Assembly (NCBI RefSeq): GCF_018986435.1
Contig: NZ_JAHMIN010000029.1
Span: 31,265-83,910, forward strand
DNA from: Hahella sp. HN01
Lineage (GTDB): Bacteria > Pseudomonadota > Gammaproteobacteria > Pseudomonadales > Oleiphilaceae
Length of the DNA: 52,646 nt
Reading direction: 5' to 3'
Part shown: positions 27,291 to 35,771 of the stretch, piece after piece
Position numbering within the stretch: the stretch's first letter is position 1
How the letters are laid out: every line of letters begins with the position of its first letter
The notes under the pieces: model-generated
What the model was told of the DNA's origin: nothing
What the model saw: only the letters and a program-made list of their open reading frames with translations
The model's database searches: none
Made by a program: the position numbers and the translations under genes

Positions 27291-28451
27291 ATGAAGATGA
27301 TAGTGTTTATCCTTTTACTGGTAGGGGGCTCGCAATACGCTCACTCTGAATGCTCTAACTACAAAGGAAAAAGATGCATAAAACTGTGTAACGATACTTA
27401 TGAAACGGTTTATTGGGCAAGGGAGTATGATCATGTGGGGCCGGGGGAGAAGAAAATAGGAGTGTCTACTGGGTGGGAGGCGCTTCAACCTATGAGCTGT
27501 TATAACGACATTCCCATTGTTGATTTTTCTTGGCAAGGTGGGACTTTGCCAGGAAATAGGTTCATCTTCATGACAAAGGACAGAAAATGGGAGTGGTTTG
27601 AAGGGGATGGACGAGGATATGTGTGTGCTTGGCTTAGAAGTACCACTGAATTTAACCTAACCCATGGGCAGCATAGAGATAACTCACCTTATTATCCTGA
27701 GTGTAACCTAGTCGATGGTTATAAGGCTGTGCCAGGATACACAATTAACGCCGGTGGCATTTTTCGAGTGAGAGAGAGTAATGCTTCCAAAAAGCCGTCT
27801 CTAGAGAAAATACTTGACGGTGTTCGGGAGTATTATGTAGGCATCGGAAAAAAATATAGAAAAGAAGGTAGGAAGTATGCCGAAGTTAGCAAGCTTGGCT
27901 ATGACAAATACTATAATATTGCGAAGGATTATAAGGAAGCTATGGATGCTATAGATATCGTCGCTAGGGCAGATAGATCTCTTAAGAAAATAGAGGGTAT
28001 GATAGAGGGGTATTATGGATATACAGGCGAATCTGTTAATGTAAGAATAAAGTTTGTTGCACATAAAGTGGAAAGTTATATAAATGAAAAAATAAGAATA
28101 CCGTCGGAGTATCTAGAGCCTACAATAGCTGGTCCTTCAGAAATTGATGGTGAAATAGCAACAAGGTCTTTTCTGCTCATTAGTATGAGAGGTCATAATG
28201 TTGCGATGCCTGATCCACTCGAAAAGCTGGTAGGCCTTCAAGAGCAACCTGATGGAGTATCTGTTTATTTATTTACCTCAGGAGGTTTCATTACGCTGGA
28301 AAATCTTGAGAAAGCTGTTAGCGAGCTTTTATGTGAGAATCCTAAGGACCGTGATTTACTTGCATTTAAGAGAAACTTGACCAGCGCCGGTCTGGTCGAT
28401 TTTAGTAAAGATTACTCATGTCGTTCAAGCCAGATGAAAGAAATAGGTTAA
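27291..28451 (+). CDS. Orphan AT-rich secreted protein
   Basis: A 386-residue protein I do not recognise. A signal peptide (about 1-18, MKMIVFILLLVGGSQYAHS) precedes a mature N-terminal domain with paired Cys (CSNYKGKRCIKLC, CYND, YVCAWL, YPECN) that suggests disulfides. A Lys/Tyr-rich helical middle (about 180-260) and a C-terminal part with two Cys (about 346 and 378) follow. Its codon use and AT content differ strongly from the neighbours, and it sits between the two copies of a segmental duplication, consistent with acquisition from elsewhere. ATG 27291 was chosen because the signal peptide begins there; an in-frame ATG lies at 27258. Role unknown. Confidence 0.65.
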   Translation: MKMIVFILLLVGGSQYAHSECSNYKGKRCIKLCNDTYETVYWAREYDHVGPGEKKIGVSTGWEALQPMSCYNDIPIVDFSWQGGTLPGNRFIFMTKDRKWEWFEGDGRGYVCAWLRSTTEFNLTHGQHRDNSPYYPECNLVDGYKAVPGYTINAGGIFRVRESNASKKPSLEKILDGVREYYVGIGKKYRKEGRKYAEVSKLGYDKYYNIAKDYKEAMDAIDIVARADRSLKKIEGMIEGYYGYTGESVNVRIKFVAHKVESYINEKIRIPSEYLEPTIAGPSEIDGEIATRSFLLISMRGHNVAMPDPLEKLVGLQEQPDGVSVYLFTSGGFITLENLEKAVSELLCENPKDRDLLAFKRNLTSAGLVDFSKDYSCRSSQMKEIG

Positions 28452-28473
28452 TTGTAAATATGAATTGCGCCTT

Positions 28474-28614
28474 GGCGATGTCTACAGCATGAAAGGTATT
28501 TATCTCAACAATACTGGCGACCCGGCCAGCGGTGGTACGCTGCTTCACGAGATCAACATTCAGGGTAACTTTGAAACCGGTGGTCAGGTGTTTGTGTGGG
28601 GGTATGACCCCTAG
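28474..28614 (+). pseudogene. Truncated 3' fragment of DUF6160-like gene 3
   Basis: This fragment repeats the last 141 bp of gene 3 (26671-26811) with few substitutions and keeps the GYDP-stop ending. It lacks the signal peptide, the conserved motif and any start signal. Its left edge at about 28474 marks the breakpoint of the duplication, 22 bp after the orphan gene stops. Confidence 0.9.
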
Positions 28615-29075
28615 GCGGAAGCGCCGTTCCATTTAACCACGGTGTGGTCTTCGCCTTGTAGCTCCTCTTTTATTATGGCGGCTATCCGCTCCCAGTTTCC
28701 ACCCGCCAGGCCCGCGCCAATCAATGGATAGCCGATGCGTTTGCCGGGGAAGTCAGTCTTGATCTTTCTCATGACAGGCCGAATCGCCTCATAGTCCGCC
28801 AGGTCGCCCTCGCCACGCCAGTGGAACTGGGTATAGGCGTTAACAATCGTGAAGGATGTATCGCTGCTGGTGATCTCGGCGCAGGAGTAAGTTCCCAGCT
28901 TGTCCCGAGCGCCTTTTTCCGTTTTTAAATCCGCTTTGTAAGCATCCGGAAACATATTCTTGATCGACAGAGCAATCCCTCGTCCCATCCGGCACTGGCA
29001 ATTGCAGCCATGGATAATGACATCAAAGTGACCGGCTTGCGCCAGCGCGAGTAAATCGCCTTCTACTGTTTTCAT
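28611..29075 (-). CDS. Macrodomain protein (ADP-ribose binding)
   Basis: A single macrodomain of 154 residues, a fold that binds ADP-ribose and in many relatives removes ADP-ribose from proteins, nucleic acids or ADP-ribose-1''-phosphate. Binding-loop motifs are present: GDLLALAQAG (about 6-15), IIHGCNCQCRMGRGIALSI (about 20-38) and YPLIGAGLAGGNW (about 117-129). The HGCN-C loop has Cys where many members have Asn-Ala. Its stop overlaps the stop of the DUF6160-like fragment in the convergent direction. A decayed copy is at 26808-27048. There is no ART toxin gene beside it, so a toxin-antitoxin role is not supported. Confidence 0.85.
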   Translation of the reverse strand: MKTVEGDLLALAQAGHFDVIIHGCNCQCRMGRGIALSIKNMFPDAYKADLKTEKGARDKLGTYSCAEITSSDTSFTIVNAYTQFHWRGEGDLADYEAIRPVMRKIKTDFPGKRIGYPLIGAGLAGGNWERIAAIIKEELQGEDHTVVKWNGASA

Positions 29076-29285
29076 GTGGCCTTAGACTTTTGAGTGAATG
29101 GCGAATCATATCAGTTTCAATATATACACCGTAATAAAGCCAAAGTGATTTAGTGTGAGCGGCACATATTATCTATTCGGTTGAATTGTGAGCGTTTAAT
29201 TGATTGTGTCGGGGGAAGGCGCAGTGCATATTTGGCTGAAAGAGAATAGAATCTGTTCACTTTTTATATGGCGGTTTAATAAACT

Positions 29286-30356
29286 ATGCAAGGTCGAACC
29301 TTTCTGTCTGGAATTACTAAATTCACACTCATCTCAATGTTAACTTTCGGCGCCTATGCCGATGAAGTTGTTTTGTTTCAAACTCAGCTTACCAGTAAAG
29401 GGCAGGTCAGCCCGAATCACTTCCCGGCTGACTGGACCAGGCCTGCTACAAGCGAATACAACACTGTGGGTTATATACGTAGCAGCAGTAGCGATACTAA
29501 AGTGTTGCGTAAAGCTGTATTCAAGCTCGATGCCGCGCCTTTTTCTGAGATCAAGAACGCGGGTGTGGATGTCTGCATATTTATTCATCCTGCCTCCTAT
29601 GGTCAGTATGAAGATAAATTGACAGTGACGCAGAATGAGGCGGTCTGCTTCAATCAGCATAAAGGCGATGGGCCGCAGTGGCCAAAATCCACGGTGGAGA
29701 TTAATTTTCCAGGTCAGGGTTTGTTGATTCCCAAAGACTCGATAGTGGCCTGCGACTCGCAAGGAAGTTTGCCGGTAGGCGCGAATGACAACGGCCAGTT
29801 CCAGCTCTTTTCAAACTTTACCTGCGAACTTTTCATGGCGGACTACAACCCGAGTGACGCTGCTTCCCCGGCATATCAAAGTGTGAGAGCGCCGTTTTTT
29901 GATGAGAGTTTTGTGTATACGCCACATTCCAGAACGGCCTATCACCAGAATCTATCCAATCAGGAACTGAAAATTAACGGCGTTTGGGTGTATGACAATA
30001 CTAATGGCGCCGCAAACGAAATTTGTGTCGCCAAGGGTGGCCAGACGGTTTGTGACAGTCGTCAATTTGAAGGCAATGACTATACGACCCGCAGCGATTT
30101 CTTTGCCTATCAAGAAACCTGGAAAAAAGGCGAAAGTTTAACGGCGACTTGCTCTTCTTATGATGAACAAGGTTCTCCAAAATACTGCTCTTTTTATTTT
30201 ATGGTGGAAGTCCCAGGGCAGAATGGACTGGATAGACGGTCGACAATCAGTCATGAGCAAGCCGACGCGTATTGTAACAATCCTTATCCCTCTAACTATG
30301 TGTTGAGCCATCATAGCTATAGTGATTATCAGCGCTGCATGAATTTATTGAATTGA
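29286..30356 (+). CDS. Unrecognised secreted protein
   Basis: A 356-residue protein with a signal peptide (about 1-25, ending GAYA) and no domain I recognise. The mature part is rich in Ser, Asn, Tyr and aromatic residues with many short beta-like segments, and contains about ten Cys (for example VDVCIFIH, SIVACDSQG, TCELFMADYN, EICVAKGGQTVCDS, ATCSSYDEQGSPKYCSF), consistent with a disulfide-stabilised extracellular protein. KINGVWVYDNTNGAANEICVAKG suggests a beta-sandwich surface domain. It is monocistronic and convergent with hemN. Confidence 0.6.
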   Translation: MQGRTFLSGITKFTLISMLTFGAYADEVVLFQTQLTSKGQVSPNHFPADWTRPATSEYNTVGYIRSSSSDTKVLRKAVFKLDAAPFSEIKNAGVDVCIFIHPASYGQYEDKLTVTQNEAVCFNQHKGDGPQWPKSTVEINFPGQGLLIPKDSIVACDSQGSLPVGANDNGQFQLFSNFTCELFMADYNPSDAASPAYQSVRAPFFDESFVYTPHSRTAYHQNLSNQELKINGVWVYDNTNGAANEICVAKGGQTVCDSRQFEGNDYTTRSDFFAYQETWKKGESLTATCSSYDEQGSPKYCSFYFMVEVPGQNGLDRRSTISHEQADAYCNNPYPSNYVLSHHSYSDYQRCMNLLN

Positions 30357-30386
30357 TTGCTATCTGTCCCTTTAATAACAAGGTGT

Positions 30387-31763
30387 CTAAATAATCCTGG
30401 AAAACCCCTGTTGCGCCTGTGTCCGGTAGCGGTCGAACACTTTGCAGACGCCGCGGATCAGCAGTCTTCCTGTGGGGTTCACATGCAGGCCGTCGCGGGT
30501 GAAGGTGACCAGTCCGTCTTCCGCCATGTCCTGCAGAATGCTTAACTCACCCCGGAAGTAATGGGCGAAGTCGATATTGAACAGAGCTTCGATGCGGCGG
30601 TATTCGATTTTGAAGTTGCAGATCAGTTCGACGATGACTTTGCGGCGGATGACGTCGTCATCATTCAACTGCACGCCTTTGATAATCGGAAGCCGGTTCT
30701 CGGTCATGGCCGTTTCGTAGCTTTCCTGGTCGTAGCAGTTCTGGTAATAGCAACGATCCAGCATACTGATGCTGGAAGCGCCCATGGCGATGAGGTCACA
30801 GTCGCCATGAGTGGTGTAGCCCTGGAAGTTGCGATGCAGCTCTCCCTTCTCCTGAGCGATGGATAGCTCATCGCCGGGCTTGGCGAAGTGGTCCATGCCG
30901 ATAAAACGATAATCCGCCGCGATCAATTGGTCGACGGATTGCTGCAGGATGGTCAGCTTATCTTCCGGGCGCGGCAGGTCTTCATCGCGAATGCGGCGCT
31001 GTGGCATAAAGCGTTGCGGCATATGCGCGTAGTTGAACACCGACAGTCGGTCCGGGGCGAAGTCGATGATGGTGTCTACGGTCTTGCGGAAGGAGTCTGG
31101 CGTTTGCAGAGGCAGGCCGTAGATCAGATCAATATTGATGGAGCGGAAGCCCAGCTCTCGCGCCTTGCGCAGCACGCCCAAAGTGAGTTCTTCGCTTTGA
31201 ATCCGGTTAACCGCTTTCTGCACGGTGGGATTAAAGTCCTGAACGCCCAAGCTGATGCGATTAAAGCCGATTTCACGCAACGTGGTCAGGGTCTTGTCGT
31301 CGGCTTCGCGGGGATCGATTTCGATGGAGTAGTCGCCCTGGTCATTGTCCATAAAGCGAAAATGTGTGCGCAGTTCCTGCATCAAATCGCGCATCTGCTG
31401 CGGCGCTAGAAAAGTGGGCGTGCCGCCGCCCCAATGCAGTTGCTCCACCAGTCGATCCGCGCCGAAAAGCTCGCTTTGCAGGGCGATTTCGCGATATAGC
31501 GCATCAAGGTAGGGAATCGCTTTTTCTCGGCGTTTGGTGATGATTTTGTTGCAGGCGCAGTAGTAACAAAGGCGCGCGCAGAACGGGATGTGCAGATACA
31601 GCGATAGCGAGCGGTTTGCGGCGCGACTGGCGGCCGCCGCCTCATGTACGGCGTCGATAGGGAAATCGTTCTGGAATTCGACGGCGGTGGGGTAGGAGGT
31701 GTATCGGGGGCCCTGCAAATCGTATTTGCGGATAAGGTTCTCGTTCCAGTAAATATTTTTCAC
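30387..31763 (-). CDS. hemN: Oxygen-independent coproporphyrinogen III dehydrogenase
   Basis: HemN is a radical-SAM enzyme that decarboxylates coproporphyrinogen III to protoporphyrinogen IX without oxygen, providing haem under low oxygen. The start region WNENLIRKYDLQGPRYTSYPTAVEF and the cluster motif CARLCYYCACNKIIT (CxxxCxxC, about 60-70) are diagnostic, with GGGTPTFL, IEIDPRE, RISLGVQDF and DLIYGLP following. I chose GTG 31763, giving 458 residues like E. coli HemN (457); a frame open to 31943 would add residues not seen in the family. It lies next to the cbb3 operon as in pseudomonads and has a putative Anr/FNR box 67 nt upstream. Confidence 0.95.
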   Translation of the reverse strand: MKNIYWNENLIRKYDLQGPRYTSYPTAVEFQNDFPIDAVHEAAAASRAANRSLSLYLHIPFCARLCYYCACNKIITKRREKAIPYLDALYREIALQSELFGADRLVEQLHWGGGTPTFLAPQQMRDLMQELRTHFRFMDNDQGDYSIEIDPREADDKTLTTLREIGFNRISLGVQDFNPTVQKAVNRIQSEELTLGVLRKARELGFRSINIDLIYGLPLQTPDSFRKTVDTIIDFAPDRLSVFNYAHMPQRFMPQRRIRDEDLPRPEDKLTILQQSVDQLIAADYRFIGMDHFAKPGDELSIAQEKGELHRNFQGYTTHGDCDLIAMGASSISMLDRCYYQNCYDQESYETAMTENRLPIIKGVQLNDDDVIRRKVIVELICNFKIEYRRIEALFNIDFAHYFRGELSILQDMAEDGLVTFTRDGLHVNPTGRLLIRGVCKVFDRYRTQAQQGFSRII

Positions 31764-31829
31764 TACGGCGCTCGCACTTCTACCATGGATAAGAAGTGGC
31801 CATTGTATATCCGAGCCAAACAGTCGGGC

Positions 31830-31843
31830 TTGATATGGGTCAA
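31830..31843 (-). promoter_or_regulatory. Putative Anr/FNR box upstream of hemN
   Basis: TTGATATGGGTCAA matches the Anr/FNR consensus TTGAT-N4-ATCAA at all but one position. It ends 67 nt before the hemN GTG start, inside the last codons of the SafE-like gene. A class II site centred near -41 would put the transcription start about 32 nt before hemN, giving hemN its own low-oxygen promoter in addition to read-through from the cco genes. Confidence 0.7.
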
Positions 31844-32571
31844 TGCCCGCCGTGGTGTGTGGAAGAGGCTCCGCCGTGTAGATGGTCCATGCTCTGTCCA
31901 CCGAAGAGTCCGGCGAAATGCACGGGCAGCGTCCAGACGCCAAACAGAATGAGTAGAACGCCGAATACGCGGCGCACGGATAAATTGCTCAGCCAGCGTC
32001 TCAGGTGGTAAGCGAAAAGCCCGGCGGCCAGCATGCTGGGCAGAGTGCCGAGACCAAAGCAGAACATAAGCAGGGCCGATAGCGAGGCGTCTGCGTTCGA
32101 CATTGACCAGGCGAGGGCGCTGTATACGAGTCCACAGGGCAGCCAGCCCCAGAGCAGACCCAAAGCGAAGCTGATGTGTGGTCCCTGACGTTCGCCAAGG
32201 GATTTGCTAAGCGGTGAAATTCGGCTCCAGAGTCTGCCTCCGAGGCGTTCGATATGGGTCAGGCCCATCCACCACTGGCCCACATAAAGCCCCATCAGGA
32301 TGATCATAACGGCTGCGACGGTGCGTAACGCCACCAGCAGCGTTTCGTTCAGCGCCAGCGCTTCACCCAGGAAACCGGCGAGCAGTCCGATCAATGCATA
32401 ACTACTGAGGCGGCCGAAGTTGAACAGAAATAACCATGAGGTTCTTGGCGAGCCGTCTCCGCCCTGGGCGAAGGACTGCGCGCCAGCGATGCCGCCGCAC
32501 ATGGCGATGCAATGACCGCTGCCGAACAGGCCGATCAGAAACGCGTTAGCGATCAGCAGAAGCTCATGCAT
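31840..32571 (-). CDS. SafE/DsbD_2-type membrane protein of the cbb3 cluster
   Basis: A 243-residue inner-membrane protein with six or so helices (about 5-25, 45-70, 75-100, 128-155, 160-185 and 198-215). FGSGHCIAMCGGIAGA near the N-terminus and WGWLPCGLVYSAL place it in the sulfite-exporter/DsbD_2 group that commonly follows ccoS in pseudomonads and relatives. The conserved cysteines lie in or near the membrane. The C-terminus is His-rich (MDHLHGGASSTHHGGH), suggesting metal, possibly copper, binding; this is inference. It overlaps ccoS by 8 bp, so it belongs to the oxidase-assembly operon. Confidence 0.8.
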   Translation of the reverse strand: MHELLLIANAFLIGLFGSGHCIAMCGGIAGAQSFAQGGDGSPRTSWLFLFNFGRLSSYALIGLLAGFLGEALALNETLLVALRTVAAVMIILMGLYVGQWWMGLTHIERLGGRLWSRISPLSKSLGERQGPHISFALGLLWGWLPCGLVYSALAWSMSNADASLSALLMFCFGLGTLPSMLAAGLFAYHLRRWLSNLSVRRVFGVLLILFGVWTLPVHFAGLFGGQSMDHLHGGASSTHHGGH

Positions 32572-32797
32572 CGGGGTTGCGGGGCGCGTCCTCGGAAGAC
32601 TGAGTGGGGGTTTCCTGTTTGCCTTTCTTGTCCGTTTCGTTGCCGGGAATCATCTTCTCATCGTCATCGAACAGGATGCTGTGCGCAGGACCTTCCAGGT
32701 CGTCATACTGGCCGGAGCGCACCGCCCAGCGAAAAATAATGACAGCGACGGCGATGAGCGCGATGGAGAGAGGGATCAGGACGAACAGTATCTGCAT
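32564..32797 (-). CDS. ccoS: cbb3 oxidase maturation protein CcoS
   Basis: A 77-residue single-span membrane protein needed for cofactor insertion into cbb3 oxidase in studied species. The helix is at about 3-24, followed by the hallmark RWAVRSGQYDDLEGPAHSILFDDD (about 23-46) and a short polar, acidic tail. It starts 9 bp after the ccoI stop and overlaps the SafE-like gene by 8 bp. Confidence 0.93.
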   Translation of the reverse strand: MQILFVLIPLSIALIAVAVIIFRWAVRSGQYDDLEGPAHSILFDDDEKMIPGNETDKKGKQETPTQSSEDAPRNPDA

Positions 32798-32806
32798 AGC
32801 GGGGCC

Positions 32807-35248
32807 TTATGGCTTTTGGACGCCGGACAGTCTAAGAGCGTTAAGCACAACAATCAATGAACTGACTGACATGCCGATTGCGGCGGCGTAGGGCGGCACA
32901 TAACCGGCGGCGGCCAGCGGCAGGGCGAGCAGGTTATAGCAGACCGCCCAGGACAGGTTCTGGCGAATGATGCGATAGGCGTCCCGCGCTTTCTTGACGC
33001 CGAATGCGAAAGTACGCAAATCGCCGTTAAGGATGACCGCGTCGGCGCGCACCTGGGTCAAGTCTGTGGCATTGTTCATCGCCACGGCCAGATGCGCTCC
33101 CGCCATGACGGGAACGTCATTGACGCCGTCGCCCACCATGACGACGGTGTCGCCTTCTTTCTGCCATTGCTTGACTCGCTCAAGCTTGCCTTCCGGCGAG
33201 CAGGATTTTTCGATATCGGTCACCGCCAGTTCCGAAGCGATGGTTTCGACGGCGGCGGAACTGTCCCCGGACAGAATCGCCGTGCGCAGACCCTGTTCCT
33301 GCTGCAATTGCCATAGAGCCTCTTTCGCGGACGGACGCAGACTGTCCGTCAGATAGAACAACGCCAGTAGCTGTTGGTCATTCGCCAGGGCTACCGTTTG
33401 ATAGTTCTCCGGCGTCACCATTTGCGATTCAGGCAGCTTCTCCGTAGCAAACTTCAGATTGCCGAGACGGTAGACGGTTGCATCGCGCATTCCTTCGACG
33501 CCTTGCCCGGTATGGTTGCGAATTTGCTCCGCCGGCCCTTGGGCGTAATCTTGGAAGACTTTGGCGATAGGGTGTGGGTTATCCCACTCCAGCGATCCGG
33601 CGAGGGCAAGCAGCTCCGCGTCGGAATAGCGAGAGCGATTATCGGTTTTCACCAGGCTCAGTTCGCCCTGGGTTAGGGTGCCGGTCTTGTCGAATACTAC
33701 GCGGGAGGCGCGGGCCAGGGTTTCCAGCGCGTGTCCTCGGGTAATGATTAAGCCGGACTGTCGTAATGCGGTGGTGGCGGTGGTCAGGGCTGTGGGAGTC
33801 GCCAGTGACAGTGCGCAGGGACAGGTCACCACGAGTACGGAAAGCGTAATAGCGAAGGCATGGGCGGGATCAATACGCCACCAGATCACACCGACAATCG
33901 CAGCGGTTAGCAGCACCCCTGCGACGAAATAGCTGGCGACTCGGTCCGCCATGGCGCTGAGCTGCGGACGTTCCTGTAAGGCTCTTTCCACCAGGCGATT
34001 GATGGTGGACAGATGGGAGTCCTGATCCAGGGCGGTAACGCGCACCACTAATGTGTTATCGATATTGACGCTGCCGCTGAGCACGGCGTCTCCGGCGCAC
34101 CGGGGGCGTGGCATGAACTCACCAGTCAAGGCGGCCTCGTTGACGGAAGACTCGCCTTGCACGATTTCCCCATCAACGGGAATCAGATCGCCGGCTTTAA
34201 ACAGAATGAGGTCGCCTACGCGGATATCCCGTAGTGGCGTCAGTTGCGCCTTAGTCAGGTCGATTTGGCTATTTTGCTCCCCCTGGCTGGGTAGTAAGTC
34301 CACAAACTGCGGGGCCTTTTGTTTCAGACGGGCATTGGATTGGGCGGCGGACATGCGTGCGCGGCTTTCGAGGTAGCGGCCCAGCAGCAGGAAGAAAGTA
34401 AACATGCAGACGGAGTCGAAGTAGACTTCTGGTCCTCCGCGGAAAGTAATCCAGACGCTGGCCGCGAAGGCTCCGCCAATCGCAAGGGAGACGGGAACGT
34501 CCATGGTCAGGTGACGTAACCGGATATCCCGTAGCGCTGCGTTGAAAAATGGCCGCGCTGAATACAGGATGACCGGCATGGCGACAATCAGGCTGATGAA
34601 GCGGAACAGGTCGACGTACTCTGGCGTATCCTGCAACAGGCCGAAGTACATCGGCACCGCCAGCATCATGTTCTGCATCATGCCGATGCCGGCGATACCC
34701 AGACGCACCAGCATGCTTTTCTGTTCATCGGCGAGGCGCTTTTCCTCCTCCGTCGCGGAAAAGGGATAGCCGCGAAAACCGATGGACTGTAGTTGCAATA
34801 ATACGTCGCTGAGCGGTGTTGCGTTCTGGTTCCAGGTCAGGGTGGCGCGGTGGTTACTCAGGTTCACCCAGAACTCATCAACGCCGGGTAGTTTGCGCAC
34901 GAACTGCTCAACCAGCCAGACGCAGGCGGCGCAGGTGATGCCTTCCAGAGACAGGGACAGGGTGCGTTTGCCGTCGGAGCCGGGTTGTGTGGCAATAGAG
35001 GAGAGCACATCGTCCCTGTCGTACAGCGCGTACTTGGAACGATCCAGGCTGGATATCGGCTCAGGAGCTTCCAGACGCTTGTCCCGGAAGCGGTAAAACT
35101 GTTGCAATCCGTCGTTATGGATCAGATTGGCGACTGCCTGGCAGCCGCGACAGCATACTGCGTAATCTTCGCCGCCTACGTTGACATGAAGATTGATGGC
35201 GGCGGGAACGGGATTACTGCAGTGATAGCACTTTTCGGCTTCACTCAT
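32807..35248 (-). CDS. ccoI: Copper-translocating P-type ATPase CcoI
   Basis: An 813-residue P1B-type ATPase that delivers copper for assembly of the cbb3 oxidase. In order: an N-terminal cysteine region CYHCSNPVP and CCRGCQAV (about 7-41), a heavy-metal-associated domain with TCAACVWLVEQF (about 105), eight membrane helices, the translocation motif TCPCALSLATP (about 475), DKTGTLTQGE (phosphorylated Asp about 520), NPHPIAKVF (ATP contact) and GDGVNDVPVM (about 715). The N-terminal extra Cys motif is typical of the CcoI/FixI group rather than CopA. Its start overlaps ccoH by 8 bp. Confidence 0.95.
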   Translation of the reverse strand: MSEAEKCYHCSNPVPAAINLHVNVGGEDYAVCCRGCQAVANLIHNDGLQQFYRFRDKRLEAPEPISSLDRSKYALYDRDDVLSSIATQPGSDGKRTLSLSLEGITCAACVWLVEQFVRKLPGVDEFWVNLSNHRATLTWNQNATPLSDVLLQLQSIGFRGYPFSATEEEKRLADEQKSMLVRLGIAGIGMMQNMMLAVPMYFGLLQDTPEYVDLFRFISLIVAMPVILYSARPFFNAALRDIRLRHLTMDVPVSLAIGGAFAASVWITFRGGPEVYFDSVCMFTFFLLLGRYLESRARMSAAQSNARLKQKAPQFVDLLPSQGEQNSQIDLTKAQLTPLRDIRVGDLILFKAGDLIPVDGEIVQGESSVNEAALTGEFMPRPRCAGDAVLSGSVNIDNTLVVRVTALDQDSHLSTINRLVERALQERPQLSAMADRVASYFVAGVLLTAAIVGVIWWRIDPAHAFAITLSVLVVTCPCALSLATPTALTTATTALRQSGLIITRGHALETLARASRVVFDKTGTLTQGELSLVKTDNRSRYSDAELLALAGSLEWDNPHPIAKVFQDYAQGPAEQIRNHTGQGVEGMRDATVYRLGNLKFATEKLPESQMVTPENYQTVALANDQQLLALFYLTDSLRPSAKEALWQLQQEQGLRTAILSGDSSAAVETIASELAVTDIEKSCSPEGKLERVKQWQKEGDTVVMVGDGVNDVPVMAGAHLAVAMNNATDLTQVRADAVILNGDLRTFAFGVKKARDAYRIIRQNLSWAVCYNLLALPLAAAGYVPPYAAAIGMSVSSLIVVLNALRLSGVQKP

Positions 35249-35771
35249 TCTCGGTCGGGACAGCCGGGCTCAACGTGATTTTTGCGTCGGTGGGAAACCA
35301 GCTTTGGCCTTTCAGGCGCCAGGTTCCGTCTGCGTCGGTCAGATGGATGTAACGTCTGCCTTCAATCGGGCTGGGCAAAATACCATGGTAACCGTCTTCC
35401 TGGCTGACCAGGGCGACGTTGTAATCATGTTCCGCCAAAGTAGGATGAATGAACTGAATGTTCAGACGCTCCGCTTTCTTGATGGGAATGCCTGACGTCA
35501 GCACCAGTTTGATGCGTCCGTCTTCATCGATGCTCGCCTGCGCCGCCAGACCATAGTCTTGTGCGGTGCGATCTTTCACCAGTTCCTGGTTGATCGCCAG
35601 ACCGTCTTTGTAATAGTCGTCTTTAACCAGCGTATCTTTCCCGCGCACGGCGAGAGTGACCATCAGGATGCTGAACAACACAGAAGAGGCGGGCAGGCCT
35701 ATTAGCAGCCATACCCACTTTTCTTTGTACCAAGGCAGAACAGTACCAGCCGACATAACAGTATTACTCAT
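35241..35771 (-). CDS. ccoH: cbb3 oxidase assembly protein CcoH (FixH family)
   Basis: A 176-residue membrane-anchored protein of the FixH family, required for stable cbb3 oxidase. WYKEKWVWLLIGLPASSVLFSILMVTLAV forms the N-terminal helix (about 14-42), followed by the conserved periplasmic DTLVKDDYYKDGLAINQEL and a beta-rich domain. Its start shares a single base with the ccoG stop (TAATG), and its end overlaps ccoI, showing tight coupling through ccoGHI. Confidence 0.92.
   Translation of the reverse strand: MSNTVMSAGTVLPWYKEKWVWLLIGLPASSVLFSILMVTLAVRGKDTLVKDDYYKDGLAINQELVKDRTAQDYGLAAQASIDEDGRIKLVLTSGIPIKKAERLNIQFIHPTLAEHDYNVALVSQEDGYHGILPSPIEGRRYIHLTDADGTWRLKGQSWFPTDAKITLSPAVPTENE

Larger units (their letters stand above)
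28474..29075. repeat. Right copy of a segmental direct duplication
   Basis: Carries the truncated DUF6160-like 3' end and the intact macrodomain gene. It corresponds to 26671-27048 on the left; the 1.43 kb between the copies holds the AT-rich orphan gene. No transposase, terminal repeats or target-site duplication was seen around either copy. Confidence 0.9.

Noticed and set aside
28611-29075. DarG-like antitoxin for an ADP-ribosylating toxin
   Set aside because: No DarT or other ADP-ribosyltransferase gene is adjacent; the neighbours are a secreted protein and DUF6160-like fragments.
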